64,000 nucleotides of DNA, taken from assembly GCF_000247815.1 (NCBI RefSeq), contig NC_021677.1:45110864-45174863 (forward strand), written 5' to 3'. This DNA is from Ficedula albicollis. Its lineage: Eukaryota > Chordata > Aves > Passeriformes > Muscicapidae. The notes under the pieces were generated by a model. It ran no database searches and was not told the origin of the DNA. It saw nothing but the letters and a program-made list of their open reading frames with translations. Positions within the stretch are counted from its first letter, which is position 1; every line of letters begins with the position of its first letter. This document shows, piece after piece, positions 14,683-29,238 of this stretch. The position numbers were made by a program, and so were the translations under genes.

Positions 14683-17600
14683 CCAGTAGTTGAAATCACA
14701 CGCTGTGGAAATCTGTAGAAAGATACTAAGTAACTTATGTTATTAACACTGAGTGCATTTGAGTCTTCTTTCATTTCCTGGTCCTCTCTTACTCCCATTG
14801 TGCACCTCCTCCAGCTCCTTTCCCTTTCTGATGGACATCAGTGAAATAAATCAGTTTAAAATAAAACCTTGCAATGGAAGCAATGCCTTGTTGGCACAAA
14901 CTGCTACATTGCACACAAGACAGGCAGGTATATTTCTATTTGGATACTTTCAGTGGATACTTATGGTGGCATAAATATTTATATTACCATAAGGTTAGCT
15001 TGCACTGGAGTGTCACTTATATAGTATTATGTTTCCTGCAAGGGTTCTTCCTGTCACAATAATTTCTGGCTTTTTGAAGGTAAAGATACAGGACAACTAA
15101 GTCAATTGTATGAAATTTCCAGTATTTCTAATGTTATTGCTGTTAAAATAATGACCTTTATGCAGCCGTCTGAGGCTCTACACAGTGCCTTCAAACTCCT
15201 TTGAGATTATTAATAGCAATAACATTATCTCAGCAATGTGAGAACTGTGGCTGTCCAGATTGAATGTCATTGGTAAAATTGCATTGGAAAATATGCTCAT
15301 CTGAATTGTTTAAAAATATAAGGACTAAATCAAAGAATCACTTCTTCAATTTCAAATATTTCTCAAGCATATGGAGTAAAATTCTGTACAGTCACTATCA
15401 TCAGCAAATTAGGATTTTCAATAAAATATTGAAGGTGTCAAAGCTAAGCTTCCACTAATTTTTAAGTTTCACTGCAAAAAGACTATAAGCGATTTGGCAT
15501 TTACAAATTTTTGTCACAAATTTATCAAATATAGTAATGATCTTAAAAAAAAGTTATTTTAAGGAAATATCTGGATAGCTTTTTTGCTGTTGAAAGAAGA
15601 AAATTTTAATCTGATGGGCTATTCAGGGTTCTCCAGACTGCTCAAAAATACAAAAGTTTTGTTTTATTTGTTTCACAGTTTCCAGATATTTATGACAGAA
15701 AATGTTAGTCCCGTACATATAAATAAAAGTTGCTAAAGTGTTTCTAGATTAAGTTCACAAATATGGTACATGCCATCATATACTTTGGTGCAAATAGAGA
15801 CATGACATCTGTCTTTCTTCAGAAATTTTATTTTTAGTTTACTTTATTCAATTTTTGTATTTTACTGTCATTCTCTATAAGAATTTAATGCTATGCTGGA
15901 ACTATTTAAAGGGATTATAGTGTCAGTAAATTTTAAATCAAGCTACTTGCTAAGCTTATATTATTGAAAGAGTTACTGATGAGCCCTTTGTAAAATCATG
16001 TGAAATCAAGTACATGAGAGGGCAAAAAATATCACCAGCAACACCATTGAAACAGTCTTTAAAATTTTAAGTAACTGAAGAGTTTAAAAATTTAGTAACT
16101 GAAGAGCTACTTAGAGCCATTGTGCTTTAGTGATTAGAGAATGCAGAAGCATATTATAGAAACTGAAGTGAAATCCTGTCTAAGCAGAAAATGTTGGAAA
16201 AATTATGTTGGCTTCAAAAAGATGAAATTTCTCTCCTGGGGCTTATTCCTTCTGACTCTGCTGCTGACTTACTGAGCTTTCTTGGTCAAGTAATTTAACC
16301 TTTGGTTCTAGCTGGTTAAAAATTCTGACCAATCCCACAAGTTTTGTTCAGAGCTGTCTCATCTTTTCTCTCTAAAACACTTGAAGATGATGTAGTGGAA
16401 GATTATCTTTGTATGAAACTTCCCATAAAACTCTAAATATCTCCAATTCTTCAAAATTGAACTCAACAGTATGAGAGAGATTTATTGGTTTTAATGCTTT
16501 TATTTTTTCCCCCAAAAGGAAACATGCACTTTTCACAATATAATTTGTTGCAATTGTAAGGAGACATTCACAAAATGGAAGTATTTAGCTCAGAAGGGAG
16601 ATGATATTATAATACAATAGCCATTAGGTAGATAAGGAGAATATTCTTAAGTGTCTTTTTCCTTAGATCAGATCAAGAGTCTGGAAGTCAGCTACTTCTT
16701 AAAGTGGTTGTATTCTCTATAGTTGGGAGCTATCCTGCTGAACTAAGTGCTGCAGAATTTATGGTCAGAATAAGTACAAGCCATTTACATGGATAACAAG
16801 ACATTCTTAGGTAGGTAAAAAACCAAATTATGAATCTATGTGCTCGTGTATGGGAGTGAATAAGACAGCAGTTAATCATTCAGGAACTAGGCAGAAGCTC
16901 AGAAACCTGTTCACAAATGGGAGCAATTAAGAGTTTAGGCTCTGTGGTGCTTTAATCTTCAGGAGTTTCTAAGCCTTTGGTGATGGCCACTGCTTTTGAC
17001 TGGTCTGTCTTGCTCTTTTTCTCTCTTTTGTGATGTATAACATATATTTTCCATATCAAACAATGCTTTTTCTACTCAGAATCATGCCATTTACCATATG
17101 GTTAAAAAAGTTATACTATCTTCTTTTTCATGTATTTTTTAACACTAATCTTCTCAGTCTAATACTGTGTGCCTTTCCAGCATTTATTTGCCAGGTTAGT
17201 TTTGATTAGTCTGCATATCTATCTCAGATACCAGTCTATGTTACTAAGCTATTTTTAAAAAAGATATTTTGCACATAATACTTTCTATGCAGCATGTATT
17301 CCTGATTATAATTTTCAGCCTTTGCAGAATTTTCTTCTTCTCATTTGCTTTAATGAATTATGAAGTTATTGTAATAAAACAGTAGCAATTTTTGACAATG
17401 TAGGATTAGTCTGTAACAATAGTAATATTATAATAACTTATTATCATAGCACAACAATAAAAGTATAGACTGCAATGATTTAATCTAGAGGACTCCTAGA
17501 AAATACCTAATGTGAGAGTTTTTCATCCAGAACAACTTGTAAGGATCCCAGAAGGGTACATTTGGACACTTAGAATAGGAGGCTGTAGTGCCATTCACTG

Positions 17601-18665
17601 GAGATATAATTGTGGGTTTAAACACTGGGTTTTATTTCTAAAGCAACATATAGATGCAAACAAAACGAGTGTGCTCTGAGTGACATATTTAATTATCCCT
17701 ATTGCAGGGAAACAGATGAGATTTTTTTTATATAACTCATTACAAATAAGTGAAATTATGTCTTAGGCTCAGGGTTAAAATTCTGTTACTTAGTTTTCAG
17801 AGAGGATGACACTGAAAAATGCGAAGGCAGAGAGAAAAGCTAGTGGAAGCATATATTTAAAAAGAGATTATTTCTTCATCTGAGAATGCAGCAAGTATTA
17901 AGGATGCATAAATTTCACCTGGGAAATGTGGAACAGTAAGTCCTGCAGCGTTCTTCACTAATTGGAGAAGATGTGAAAAGGAAGAAAAGTGATCATCTTT
18001 GTTAGTGTGGCTAGAGGTTCTTTACCCTTCTCATAAGCAAGGATTTAAAACCTATTTTGAGGCAAATATTTAAGATATAAACATCTGTGTAAAATGGACT
18101 GGAATACAATTTGCATTAGCCAGAGGTAGAGGGGGAGTCATGCTAGACTAGCCTGATAGCTATATTTAGCAAGATAACTGGTTTTCTTCAAGAAAATGTT
18201 AATGTGCTTTTTCTGTCTAGACTTCAAAAGAACATCTGATCTGGTGAAATTCTGTAGCATGAGAAAGAAAGTTAGAGACCTAGAGACTGGAAACAATTTT
18301 TTAAGTGCAAAACAACTAAAAGGAAGAGAGTTTAAAAATGCAGTAATTTGTCTCCATTGATAGTATTATTAGAATGTCTCTAACCTTATCTCTGGTGCTG
18401 ACAATTATTAGCACATTCATCTAGAAATTCAGTATATTAGAAAAAAAATTGACCAATGGCACATATATAAGATAAATTCTCATGAGAGTACTACCATAAT
18501 ATCTGAAAATTCTTTGACTGTTCTAAGACAGAATTATGATGAAAATATTAAAATACTGAAACATTTTAAGTGTTGGTGCATTTATATTGTTACTTAACAA
18601 AAGGTTTAACTTGTAGGCTATGAGAACAACAGCTGGGAAGGGAGACTTGAATGTGTGGGTCAATC

Positions 18666-18695
18666 AAGGAAGGAAGGAAGGAAGGAAGGAAGGAA
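18666..18695. repeat. (AAGG)n microsatellite
   Basis: About seven uninterrupted AAGG units. Confidence 0.9.
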
Positions 18696-21570
18696 AGGCT
18701 AATATGCATGAAGTGAAGTATATCCAGTAGGTAATGAAGTTTTTATTGTTAGTAATAGGAAGGGTTAATAATATTTTGAGCATTGAAGAGAGTATTAAAA
18801 GAAACCATGTTTGAACTGAGCAGGTACATAGAACAGCTGCTTTGATAACTAGAGGAATGAAGAAGCTGTTTTGCATGAGGGGACTGAAAGAGCTGGATTT
18901 AGTCTAGCAAAATAATAGCTGAGAAAAAGTATGATTGCCTTCTATAAATAAATGGGGGGTAGGCAGAAGATGAGTTATTTTTGTTAAAGGACAAGGTTAC
19001 ACAAGAACAAATGAATATAAACTAGCTATGAATGCCTTTATTCTGCAAATTCATAAAAAGGGTTTTAAGATGGAGCTGAAATGAGATGAATGGGATTATA
19101 TGACATGATTATTTATGATAGCAGGGAATTGGATTCACTGACCCAGGATGCCTCCTCTAGTTCTACAGCATGTGCTTGTACAAATCACAGTTCTGTTCTC
19201 TGACTAGTAGATCACCTATTTCTGTGATTAGCTACTTCCTTTGCTGAGGTATTTTAAAACTTTGATTTTTGTTTCCAGCAGTGATGCAGTAGGAGAGTTT
19301 GGTTTAGATCCCCTCCCCCATACACAAACACTCTCCCTCTCTTTTTTAAGTGTATAAGAGAAGCAATGTTATTCTTCTGCATTTTCCAGTATTTTTGGAA
19401 GAAAAACAGATCAGGGTGAGTGGAGGCAAAAAAGTACATGAAAGGTAGATGGTAAGCTTTCTGAGCAGGAATTATGTATGAGTAGGTATGAAAAGGTAAA
19501 ACAACCAGTTTTACACCACTGTATTTCAAATATGAGCACTAATACATACATGCATGTTACATTTTAATGTTGGTATAAAATGTATAAGCAGTTATTTTGA
19601 TTTAACATTAAAGAAGTGGGTTTCTTTTTTTTTTACAGACATATAGGAAATTCCAATACAGAGATGTATTTCTCTGTGATTTTTTTTTTGTTAGTTCCAC
19701 TGATTCCATAGAAATTTCTTGCTCTCTCAGATCACCAAACTGATTTTGTGAGTGACCTGATGCCTTGAGGTGCCACGTTTGCTTAGGGTGACCTAATTGG
19801 CTCAGGTGACTAAGGTGCATCTGCTCATCTTGGTTACCCACATTCCTTTCTTGATGAGTTGGATAGACAGAATTATCTTTTCAGGAACATGCATTGTTGG
19901 TAATTTGCCTAGAAGGGTACGTGTGTAAGTCTTGAAGAATTACCTCTATAGTCATTGGCTACGATGTTGCAAGAACTTGTTAGCCAAAAGAAAATGGTAA
20001 TCGACTGCCATACATAAAAAAATTCCTCAGTAGACAGAAAGTTTCTTTTGCCTTTTATTTTATTTTGAAAAACAAGTGCATATGTCTCTGTAGTACAGCT
20101 GGGTGATTTGGGGAAGTGATAACAGAAAGAAAGGAAATTTTGGGAAGACTTAAATGCTAAATTTTTTATTCATCCACTGTGAGTTCTGAGGGCTGTTAGA
20201 TGAAATGGTTCATCAGTCATAATGTTCAGAATTTCAGCTCTCCTCTGCTAGGGAGCATGTGCTGGGTCTGACTGTGGTGTTGTCAGGCACGCTAAGCAAA
20301 TATTAAGGGATCTGAGAGCAGCAATGCAGAAAAATTCAAACTTGTGTTGCATTATGCCCTGTCAGTCACAGTGAATGTGGCCTGACACAGCATGGTATTT
20401 ATGCCCAGATGGTCTCAAGGGCTTAAAATTCTTAAAAGGAAAGTTTCTTGTGAGCTAGGTTATTAAGAGTTTCATCTGAATAAGGAATGAAGGTCGTGGC
20501 CCTTTAGAAACACAGAGTCCCAAGAGATTCCTATGTCTTTGTCAACTTAAAATGATGGCAAACAGTGGCATCATATTCGTTATATAGCAGTATTTATATT
20601 AATAGCCACCACATAACAGCTGAAAAACATTCCTTTTCTATCTGGGCATGTGGCCTCAGTACATTAGCTAAGGTTCAAGAACAGAAGATGACAGGCTTTC
20701 ATAGGGAATCATGCTGTTAAAATAACATTCTCTCCTGTGCCATAGCTTCTGGCACTGGAACCCACCATCCTGCTGTAAATTGCTGACATCAGTGTAGTAC
20801 AACATTAATATTATGACTTTAACCCTTTTGAAACCATTTCTCTGGGTAAGTCTCTATCGTATTTAGATGGAAGAGAAGAATCTTCATGGGCAAATGTACA
20901 TGTATACATACATACACCCATATAAATTTTGGAAAACAGACTTCAGATTTTCTTTAGAACTCTCCCTGCTTTTTCAAAATGATGGAAATAATGATTACAG
21001 CTCTTTAATTTATGAGTGAAAGAGAAATGAGATTCTGTATATTTAAAATGTTGTCCTTCAGAAATTCCTGATAATCTCTCTGAACATCAATGCACTAATT
21101 TCGATATTAGTGGAGTGAGAAAGGGGGAAGAGGGGGAGAGAGAGAAGCACTCAGCTGTTCCAATGGTGTTCTTGTTTTGTTTTGGTGATTGTAACTCCTT
21201 TCCATATATCAATCATAAATTGCAGTTCTTCTCTGTTTAATGTTATGCAACTTTTAGATTACATCTGTTACTGGGAAACATGGTCTCTGTAATTTTTTGT
21301 AGATATTTTGCTCTTTATTTCTTCTTTTGCTTCTTTATTCAAAAAGAAATAATCTAACAATAGATATGACCGAATGCAAAATAAGAAGACAAAATGGACA
21401 CCAAGTTAACCAAGGTTTCTTGATCTGCCAGTGGGAAAAAGCATTTGCAGTGTCAATTTACAAGTTGCAGATAAAATTCTTAACTTCACTACAGGGAAAC
21501 AAGTAGAAACAAACTGTGATTAATGATTTGAATGAGTGCAGAAGGGTTTTGAACATTTTTGGAAACAGGC

Positions 21571-21610
21571 ATCACACAAATGCTAACCAAATCACACAAA
21601 TGTTAAACAA
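21571..21610. repeat. 20-bp tandem duplication
   Basis: ATCACACAAATGCTAACCAA is followed directly by a copy with two substitutions. Small local slippage product. Confidence 0.85.
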
Positions 21611-24600
21611 ATTTGAGTTTCTTAACAGAGTCACAACTGTGAATTACAATTTTGAGAAGTCTTTTACATGTTTAATTAATACTCAAATTTAATTCCTCCT
21701 GTCCAACTCCTGAGGAAGTTGAAGTCCTTTTCCTAGAACACATGGTAGATGCAATATAAATGTTCATTCATTTTGCCTGCCCTGCATAAGGACCCTGCTC
21801 TGCAGCAAAGCTCTTCCAGGTGTAAAAAATACTTTCTCACACCATATACTAGAGATAGATTCCAAGCTACACTGGGTCAGACTGCTTTCAATTCAACTTC
21901 TTTTCTGCCTTTCAAATAGCTATTTAATTTAAAATATAATTTCTTAGCAGCGCCTCATGGTGTAGAAATGACATTTGTTCTGACATTTGTTTGTCTGTAG
22001 TTAAATCCAAAGGTGATAACACAATAAAAAAGTTTATTAGATTTTCTTCTCCTGTGACAACCTTCACTGGCAGAAATTCTGTTATATAGAGTTTGGCCCA
22101 AAAATATTCTTGGTATAATTCTATTAAATCTAGCTTTCTGTTTGCATCAAATTCTACTCATTTGTAGGGGGCCTGATTCATATGGGATTTAACTTACAAG
22201 ATGTGGGAATAGAGAACAGAGGTTATTAAAAGGTACAATAGCTTAGATAGCCAAAACTGGCATATTCATCCCTGAATGTGTCTCTTTTTTTTTTCCCATG
22301 CACCACAGCATGACAAGACAGAGGAAAACTGAAAAAAATGAACTTTTACGCTGTCAAATTGTGTTTAATATACAGCCAGCTATAAGAAGAGCTCATCTGG
22401 TTTAAAGTACTATTTTGAGATTTTTTTTCTCTGAAAAGTACAGAGTTGTTCATATATATCTTCTTTCTTGTTGCCTTTGCTGAAGCAAGGATAGATAAAT
22501 TTCTTCCCATTAAGCTAATTACCCACTAACAAAACAATACACAAAGAGAAAGTATCACTTTGATTCATCCCTGGAAAATTATACTGTGTCTTCCAACCTG
22601 CACCATCATGGAGGCACATGTCACTATTTCTGGAGGTGATGATAGGCTAGTGAGCTTCCTAAGCTTCTTGGACTTCTGTCACTCCTCTTCACAGCAGCTC
22701 TATTTTTATCTCCTCAGGACCCTGAATCCAGCAATGCCATTCCTCTGCAAACTACAAATTTCTGCAATCCTTTGCTATTGCAATTCCTGTTACTGTTTGA
22801 TTTCTACTGGCTTTTTTAATATATATTTGTTAGGTCTTATTCCACCATCTTTCTAGTTTTTCACTAAATTATTAAGTGTAGATGTCTGCTTCAGGGCGTA
22901 GGGATTTAGCTAAAAGTTGTCATTAATGTTAATGGAGGTCATACATAAATCTATGTGCAGCATAGAGAAATTGTTTCCCTTAATATTTTTGGTGAAGGGT
23001 GATATGAGTGTGATCAATTTTTCTTTGATACCATATTAGGGTTAAGAATAAAGACATTTTGATACAGAGCAGAAAATTTACTACCATGCCTATATATTAT
23101 ACTGTATTTTCCCATCTTGTCAGTTAAATGAGGAGAAAAGATTTAGTTTCAACTTTTTCAATTATTAATTGTTGTAGTGCTGGTTTATCAGACTGAAAAT
23201 CTTAAACAATGAATGTCTCTACTGAAGGAAGAAACACAGCACAGGTGCTGTGGGGGTACGAGAGCCATGCTTTCATCCTCCTTTCACACATACATGCCAT
23301 CTCATTCTGTCCCTCACCTTATCTCAGAGGGACCTTCTAGGGAATAACTGGATAGTTTCATCTCCGTTACTGTTCGGGGATTTTTGGCCTCACAAGGGCA
23401 CAGTTACTCCAAGCAGGAATTGTGGTTTTGGCTGTACCCAGTGGTAGATGCACTGGAATCTAATTCCTTATTTCACAGAGCTGCCTTCAGCTGGTAACAG
23501 TGTTGGGTCCAGCTGAGATTAATTTGAAATAATATGCAAAGTTTGGGGGGTTTTATAATCTATTTTCAAAGTTTTCAACCAAATAATTCCTCATATATTA
23601 ATCTAATACCATATCTACAATCTATGTTTTTTTCTGGACATTTTTTCGAATCCAAACTTTTATAGGCTGAAGCTAGGAGCAGGTCATGCAGAAACTCTTA
23701 TAGATCTGTCTGACTTTGATGTGGAAGCTAGGGCTAATTGCATTTGACCCTTACTGCTTTGTGGTGAATCTGAACTATCCTAGCTCTAAATCCTGATTAT
23801 TTTCTATTTGTTCCCAAAAAGCCCATGTGAAAATGAGAACTATGTTGAATTTTACAATTTTAAAATAATCTTTTTTCTCTAATTATAATGACAAATAGAA
23901 CTCTTGATATTTCCCAAAGCATCTTACCTCAGCCTTAATCATTTTTTTCCAGATTTCCTAGATACTTAAAGCTATTGGTAACTATAAGACCTAAACTAGG
24001 CAATGTGAATATGACCATGACACATGTTTTTTTTCAGAATATATGCCCAGAATAATATATATTAATCTGCATCTGTGTAAATCCAGATCCACCTTTACTA
24101 CCTTCCTGGCTCCTGGCTGGAGCTCCTGGCTCCAGGGCGGTTGGTGGGAACGTGGCAAAACAGAGGTGCAGTGGTTCTCTCCGTGAAAAACTGTGAGGCT
24201 GATCCAAGTCAACTCTCAGAGTTCACCAGTCCCAGATCAGTAGCAGGAGGATGCTGGTTTGCACGGGCACTGAAAACACCAGTCATCTCTAAATAGTACT
24301 CAAATCCAAATTGCAATTAAATATAATTATAGCAATGCAGTACAAAGCTTTTTAATGTCATTGATTCAAAACTTTTCACCAGAAAATATGCAGAGATGAA
24401 AAGTACATACTGTCAAGTGCTAAACATCCAAAATCCTCTTAGAAATCTTGGGGTTGCTCAAAATCATCAAAATACAGCTATTCACTTTTCTGCTTCAGCT
24501 AGTTGTTCGGTAGTGTTTATCTACCCTACAGAAATGTTTGGTGAATTGTTCATGTTTACAAAATGCATTTAAATGTAAAAGAGCATGTAAATCAAGTGTC

Positions 24601-27600
24601 ACTGTGATACATGCACTGCTAACAGCTCTTAGTCTGAAAAACTTCCTGATCTCACTCAGAGCTTGCCTGCCATACCTCTAAGCTTCATTAATTTTTGACA
24701 GTTCTTCCTGGGTTAAGATCTTATTTTCTTTGTGTAAACATGGTCTCTTAAGTGGTAGGTATAATAACTTGCCATGTAGAAAACATTCACATGTGAACAT
24801 TATTAGGATTATATGCTTGAAAATGGGGAACGTTATTAAAATATCCAAGAAAGTATTCTAATGTAGTCCTAGCATTAATTATCTCTATATTTTTAATCAA
24901 TATAACTACAGAATTTGATTTTTCACATTTAGAATTCCCATCTGGGTTTTGACGCAATAATTATAGTAGCAACTAATTGCGAATTCTATATTTAAGTTGG
25001 CTAGTAATTTCTTACAAAAAAATTACAATGAGCACTTCTTTCAGAAACTTCCATATCTCTCTTATTTACAGCAGAAATCTGATATTAGTTAAGACATAAC
25101 CCTGTGATTTTTTTCCCAAGCAATTCAATTTTTGATTTGGATGTAATACAAAGTGTTAAACATTGTAATTTCTGTTCTCTTTTTAATACAATCAGTATTA
25201 TCAGACAAAGTATACACCTTTTCAAATCTGTCTGAAGCTGCTGATAATGTTCTGAGAACATTCTTCACTTTTGACAGTGGTTATAATCGTTGAGGTGAGG
25301 ATGAAGTCCAGAGCCTGCACATGTGTACATGCTTTCCTCCCCATCAGTCCAAGAAGAGGCAGGTGTGCTGAACACCCATCACTGAGGCTGGGGACACACT
25401 GGAGCCCTCCCTGGAAACTCCACCATCTAATATAAGTCCACATCCTTCTGCTCACACTGTCAGTGCAGCAAGGGAGGTAGGAGCTCCTGCGTGGCTCTAG
25501 CAATGCACCAATGATTGTTCGTGCACGTATTTCCCCTGTATGCAGAGGTATGTTCTGAACTTGTCTTTGCTTTTCTCTGGCAGACAAAAATCAAGTGGCT
25601 CTAAGCTTTGCAAGTACCAGAGTTCCCTTAAAGCATCAGGTCAGACATTATAGTAGAGCAGTATATCAGAACCTAGGTCATGTGAGATCCAGGGATTTGC
25701 AAAGCCTTTGCAGCAGCATTATGTTCAGTAGAGCTGTGAGGAGAGTACTGATTCTGCATTGGTATTGCTAGTATTGGTAGAAAAATAACAGCAGGAACCT
25801 TGCAACCATTCACATTGGTTGTTTTGCCTACAATTGTAAGCTACAGGCCAGAAAATTCGTTTTAAAGCCCAGTTTAAGATGAAAAGTCAAAACAGTTCTG
25901 GCAACACAAGAAATACAGGGTTCACAAGTAAGAGCGACTTCTTACTTGTGAATTTATTAAAGGAAACTCCTCATGTGGTCCCGTGTGTGAGTGTAGGAAG
26001 TAGAATACTACCCACACTAGGAAGGACAGTAATGTCTACTCTCCAAATATAAGTGGAGTGAGAAAATGGGTTAAAACCCAAACCTGACAATAGATTTAAC
26101 TGAAAGCATTTTTTTTTATCCTTGCCGAGTGTGCACGTAAGAGGCTGTGCTGCTCCAAGGAACAATGAAGAGTGCTAAGGAAAAGAGGAAAAGGTGCATC
26201 CATTCCTTTTCCTCCTCTCAACTGTTGTCCAGCAGTCAATAGTGGAAAGTGTCCCAAACCCAGAATTTTTTATCTCAACAGAAGGGCAAATATATATATA
26301 CAATAGGAGACCATCAAAGCCATTGAACCAAATACAATGCAATTTAATGTTTTCAGACCTATGTAGGTGTAAACATACTAGATAATCAGGATTCTTATCA
26401 CAAGTTTCTCCTGTTTTTCTGTAGAATTTTGCTATTCTTTTTGAGATCTTATTGATGTACAATTTATTTTCTCTGTTGTATGCATTTTTGCATTGGTTCT
26501 AATTAAAGAAGGGAAGTCTACTTGAAGGTATTTTGCTTGTACTCATAAAAGATACCTCATGATATGCTGCTTCTTCCATACTTTTTGAGTCCTTCACTAC
26601 TTTTTCATTCCTGATTCCTGAACTCACCATCTGCAATACTTTTCCAGTAAATTATCATTTAGCAATGTTTAATAGTAAATTTAATGATATCTTTTCCAAC
26701 TCATTGCAAACAGATATATTACGTCGTGCTTACTTCCAAGTATCCAGTACTCCTTTGATACCTAGCCTCCCCAAACCTAGGCATTTAACTTTAAAGAAAA
26801 TTGAAACACATTTTATTAAAATCAGTAGGTCAAGAGAGCCTTTGCACATTTGGCCTTCAGCTGGGAAGTGTCTGCTAGATACTATTGTACTTACAGATAA
26901 AGTCGAGTCAGACCAAATATAATGAACCGGCCTAGTTGCATGTCAGGGGTTTTACAGGTTTTCTAATGTTCATTTCTTCTTCACTATGCATTTACTGGTC
27001 TTCATTTGGACTGGAACATCATTACCTAATGTTTCTACTACACTTGGGAGGTGAAAAGTAATTTAGCACAGAAGTACATTTACTATAAGTGTTAAATGCT
27101 CTTGCTATCTCCTGTGGGTGGAACCTGGACATCTTTAGATCCATTAATTTAGCAGAGAAGACCTTTCAAAAAAGATGGATTTATTTGCTATGCTTTTTTC
27201 ACTGATGCTGTTTCGGAAAGATATCAGCACACTAAAGGAAACAAAATGTTCAGCTCACAAATCTAAAGGGAACTTGGAGCTGCTGAGACACAATTACTTT
27301 GATATTTAAGAGGGATAAAAAAAACCCATAGAAATTCTGTTTTGAAAAATTTAGAATAAAAGAAGTATTCAGTTTCTAAGCAAATACTGTTCCTTCAGAA
27401 ATCCAAATGCCATTTAGTTTATGTAAGTCACAGGAGGGAGAGAAAATCAGTCAGAAGCCTGTCCATGCTTGCTGAAACCCACAGAAACCTACTGGAATGG
27501 ATTGTGCTTCACATTGGGGAGTGCAGAGATGATGGTGGAAGAATGTAAAACAAGCATGCAGCAGAGAGAAAGGGAACGAAAAGGTGAAAATACAGACGTG

Positions 27601-28984
27601 TGTGTGTGAACTTAGGTCATTGCTACAGAATAGGGGAAAGAACATCCAGTACAGGGTTCCAGTTGAGTTCTTCCTTGGCATTATGCCAGTACCAAAGAGA
27701 GCTTCATCAGGACAGAGGAGGTGGAAGGGGAATTGGTTTTTTGAGAAAGATGTGAGTGAAAGTAAAATACAACAATGCCTGGAATGAGTTAAAGTTTTGG
27801 CTGACGTTAATTAGTGAGACTGCTGTTAATATGCAGTGGTGCTTTTATCTCTGCCTTCAATTAAATCAAACCATGGAAGTGAGATTTTACACAGTGCAAG
27901 ATGGTGCACTGCTTCACCAGATGAAACTTTAGGATAAATTTTCCTTTTGAAAAGTGAATTGCACCCTTAAATATCCCATGAAACTGATAGAGCCCATTAT
28001 CTTGTTTATTATTCAGTCTTTAAAAAATCCCTTGATGCAGCAGTAATTGCTTTCCTGAATCAAGTGAATTTACGCAAAACAAAGTTTCAGCTACTTTCTT
28101 GAAAATATTTCTCTCAAGTCTATTACACTAAATGTTGTTCAGAATAGTCCCAAGAAACCTGGAGAAAATTGGCTTTTTGTTATTTTTCCCTAACATACTG
28201 AAACTACTCTCTTCCAGTTTTATGTCCTTGTCATTCCATAAAGTATTAACTGTGTTTTTCTACTGAGCTGCCATTGTTAGTGGTATAACTATTGCATAAG
28301 CTTCACAGCTACATATCTCGAATTATAAAGTGGGATGGAGAAATCAAGTCAAGTGATTGGCATTCTATGCAGTTAACAGAATATAGCACTATAAATGAGG
28401 ATATTTGGTGCAGCCCTCCAGGCTCATTGACTTCAGTAATTCTCTGTTCATGGGCATAAAAATTCTCTCAAGGTCACACCCAGGGTTAAATCATGGGAAC
28501 TTCAAAATGGGAAAAATACTTCTGAAAATAAAACAAAGGGCCTACTGAAACTAATGGGAAATTTTCCATTGACTTCAAAGGCAGTAGAACAGAATCAGAG
28601 GCATGAAGCTTCTTACATGGGAAAGGAATCCATGACTATGATTTTGTAGTAGTTTCTCAAAATTATACATTTCTTATAGACCAACTTCTTTTACCAATTT
28701 TAATAATTTCTGGCTTCCCTTGAATTAAAAATATAGTATTTCAGCCTAGTGCAAATAAACCTACTTCAAAAATAGAAAATATGAGAAATAGAGCATTATA
28801 TAACTTGAATATTCAAAATTAAACAATAAAATAACTCACAGTAAAGTCTTTTTGACTCTGCCAAAAGCATCAATCATAAGCATCAATATTGATTTTGTTG
28901 AGAAATCATACAGATGACAGATTTTATAAAGACATATTAGCACATGACATTGGGAAGAAAGTTGCAGTGGGGAGTGTGGGGTCT

Positions 28985-29095
28985 TGTTTGTTTAGGGATT
29001 TTTGTTTTGTTTTGCTTTGTTTGTTGTGGTGGTTTGGTTTGGTTTAGTTTGGTATGATTTGGTTTAGTTTGGTTTGGTTTTATGGGTTTTTTTTT
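28985..29095. repeat. GGTTT/TTTG-rich tract
   Basis: Starts with TTTTG-type repeats and passes into GGTTT pentamers (about 29028-29080), ending in a T-run. An A/C-rich tract of opposite sense follows at about 29200-29238, so the pair could fold back. Confidence 0.85.
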
Positions 29096-29195
29096 AAGAG
29101 AGGAAGAACATTCACATTCTCAAACTTCATTATCACATTGTGGCATCTGTTTTAAAAAAATAATATTTCTCCATAAATCTTAGATACGTTTAGGA

Positions 29196-29238
29196 AAAAA
29201 ACCTGAAAAGAAAAGAAAAAAACCAAAACAACCAAACC
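29196..29238. repeat. A/C-rich AAAACC tract
   Basis: A-rich sequence with CCAAAAC and CCAAACC motifs, complementary in character to the GGTTT tract at 28985-29095. Confidence 0.7.

Noticed and set aside
24104..24138. GGCTCCTGGCTGGAGCTCCTGGCTCCAGG as a regulatory palindrome
   Set aside because: Short imperfect internal duplication of CTCCTGGCT; too little to support a function.
25222..25587. 121-codon minus-strand frame in a somewhat GC-richer patch
   Set aside because: No motif, no splice signals at sensible positions, no similarity I recognise.
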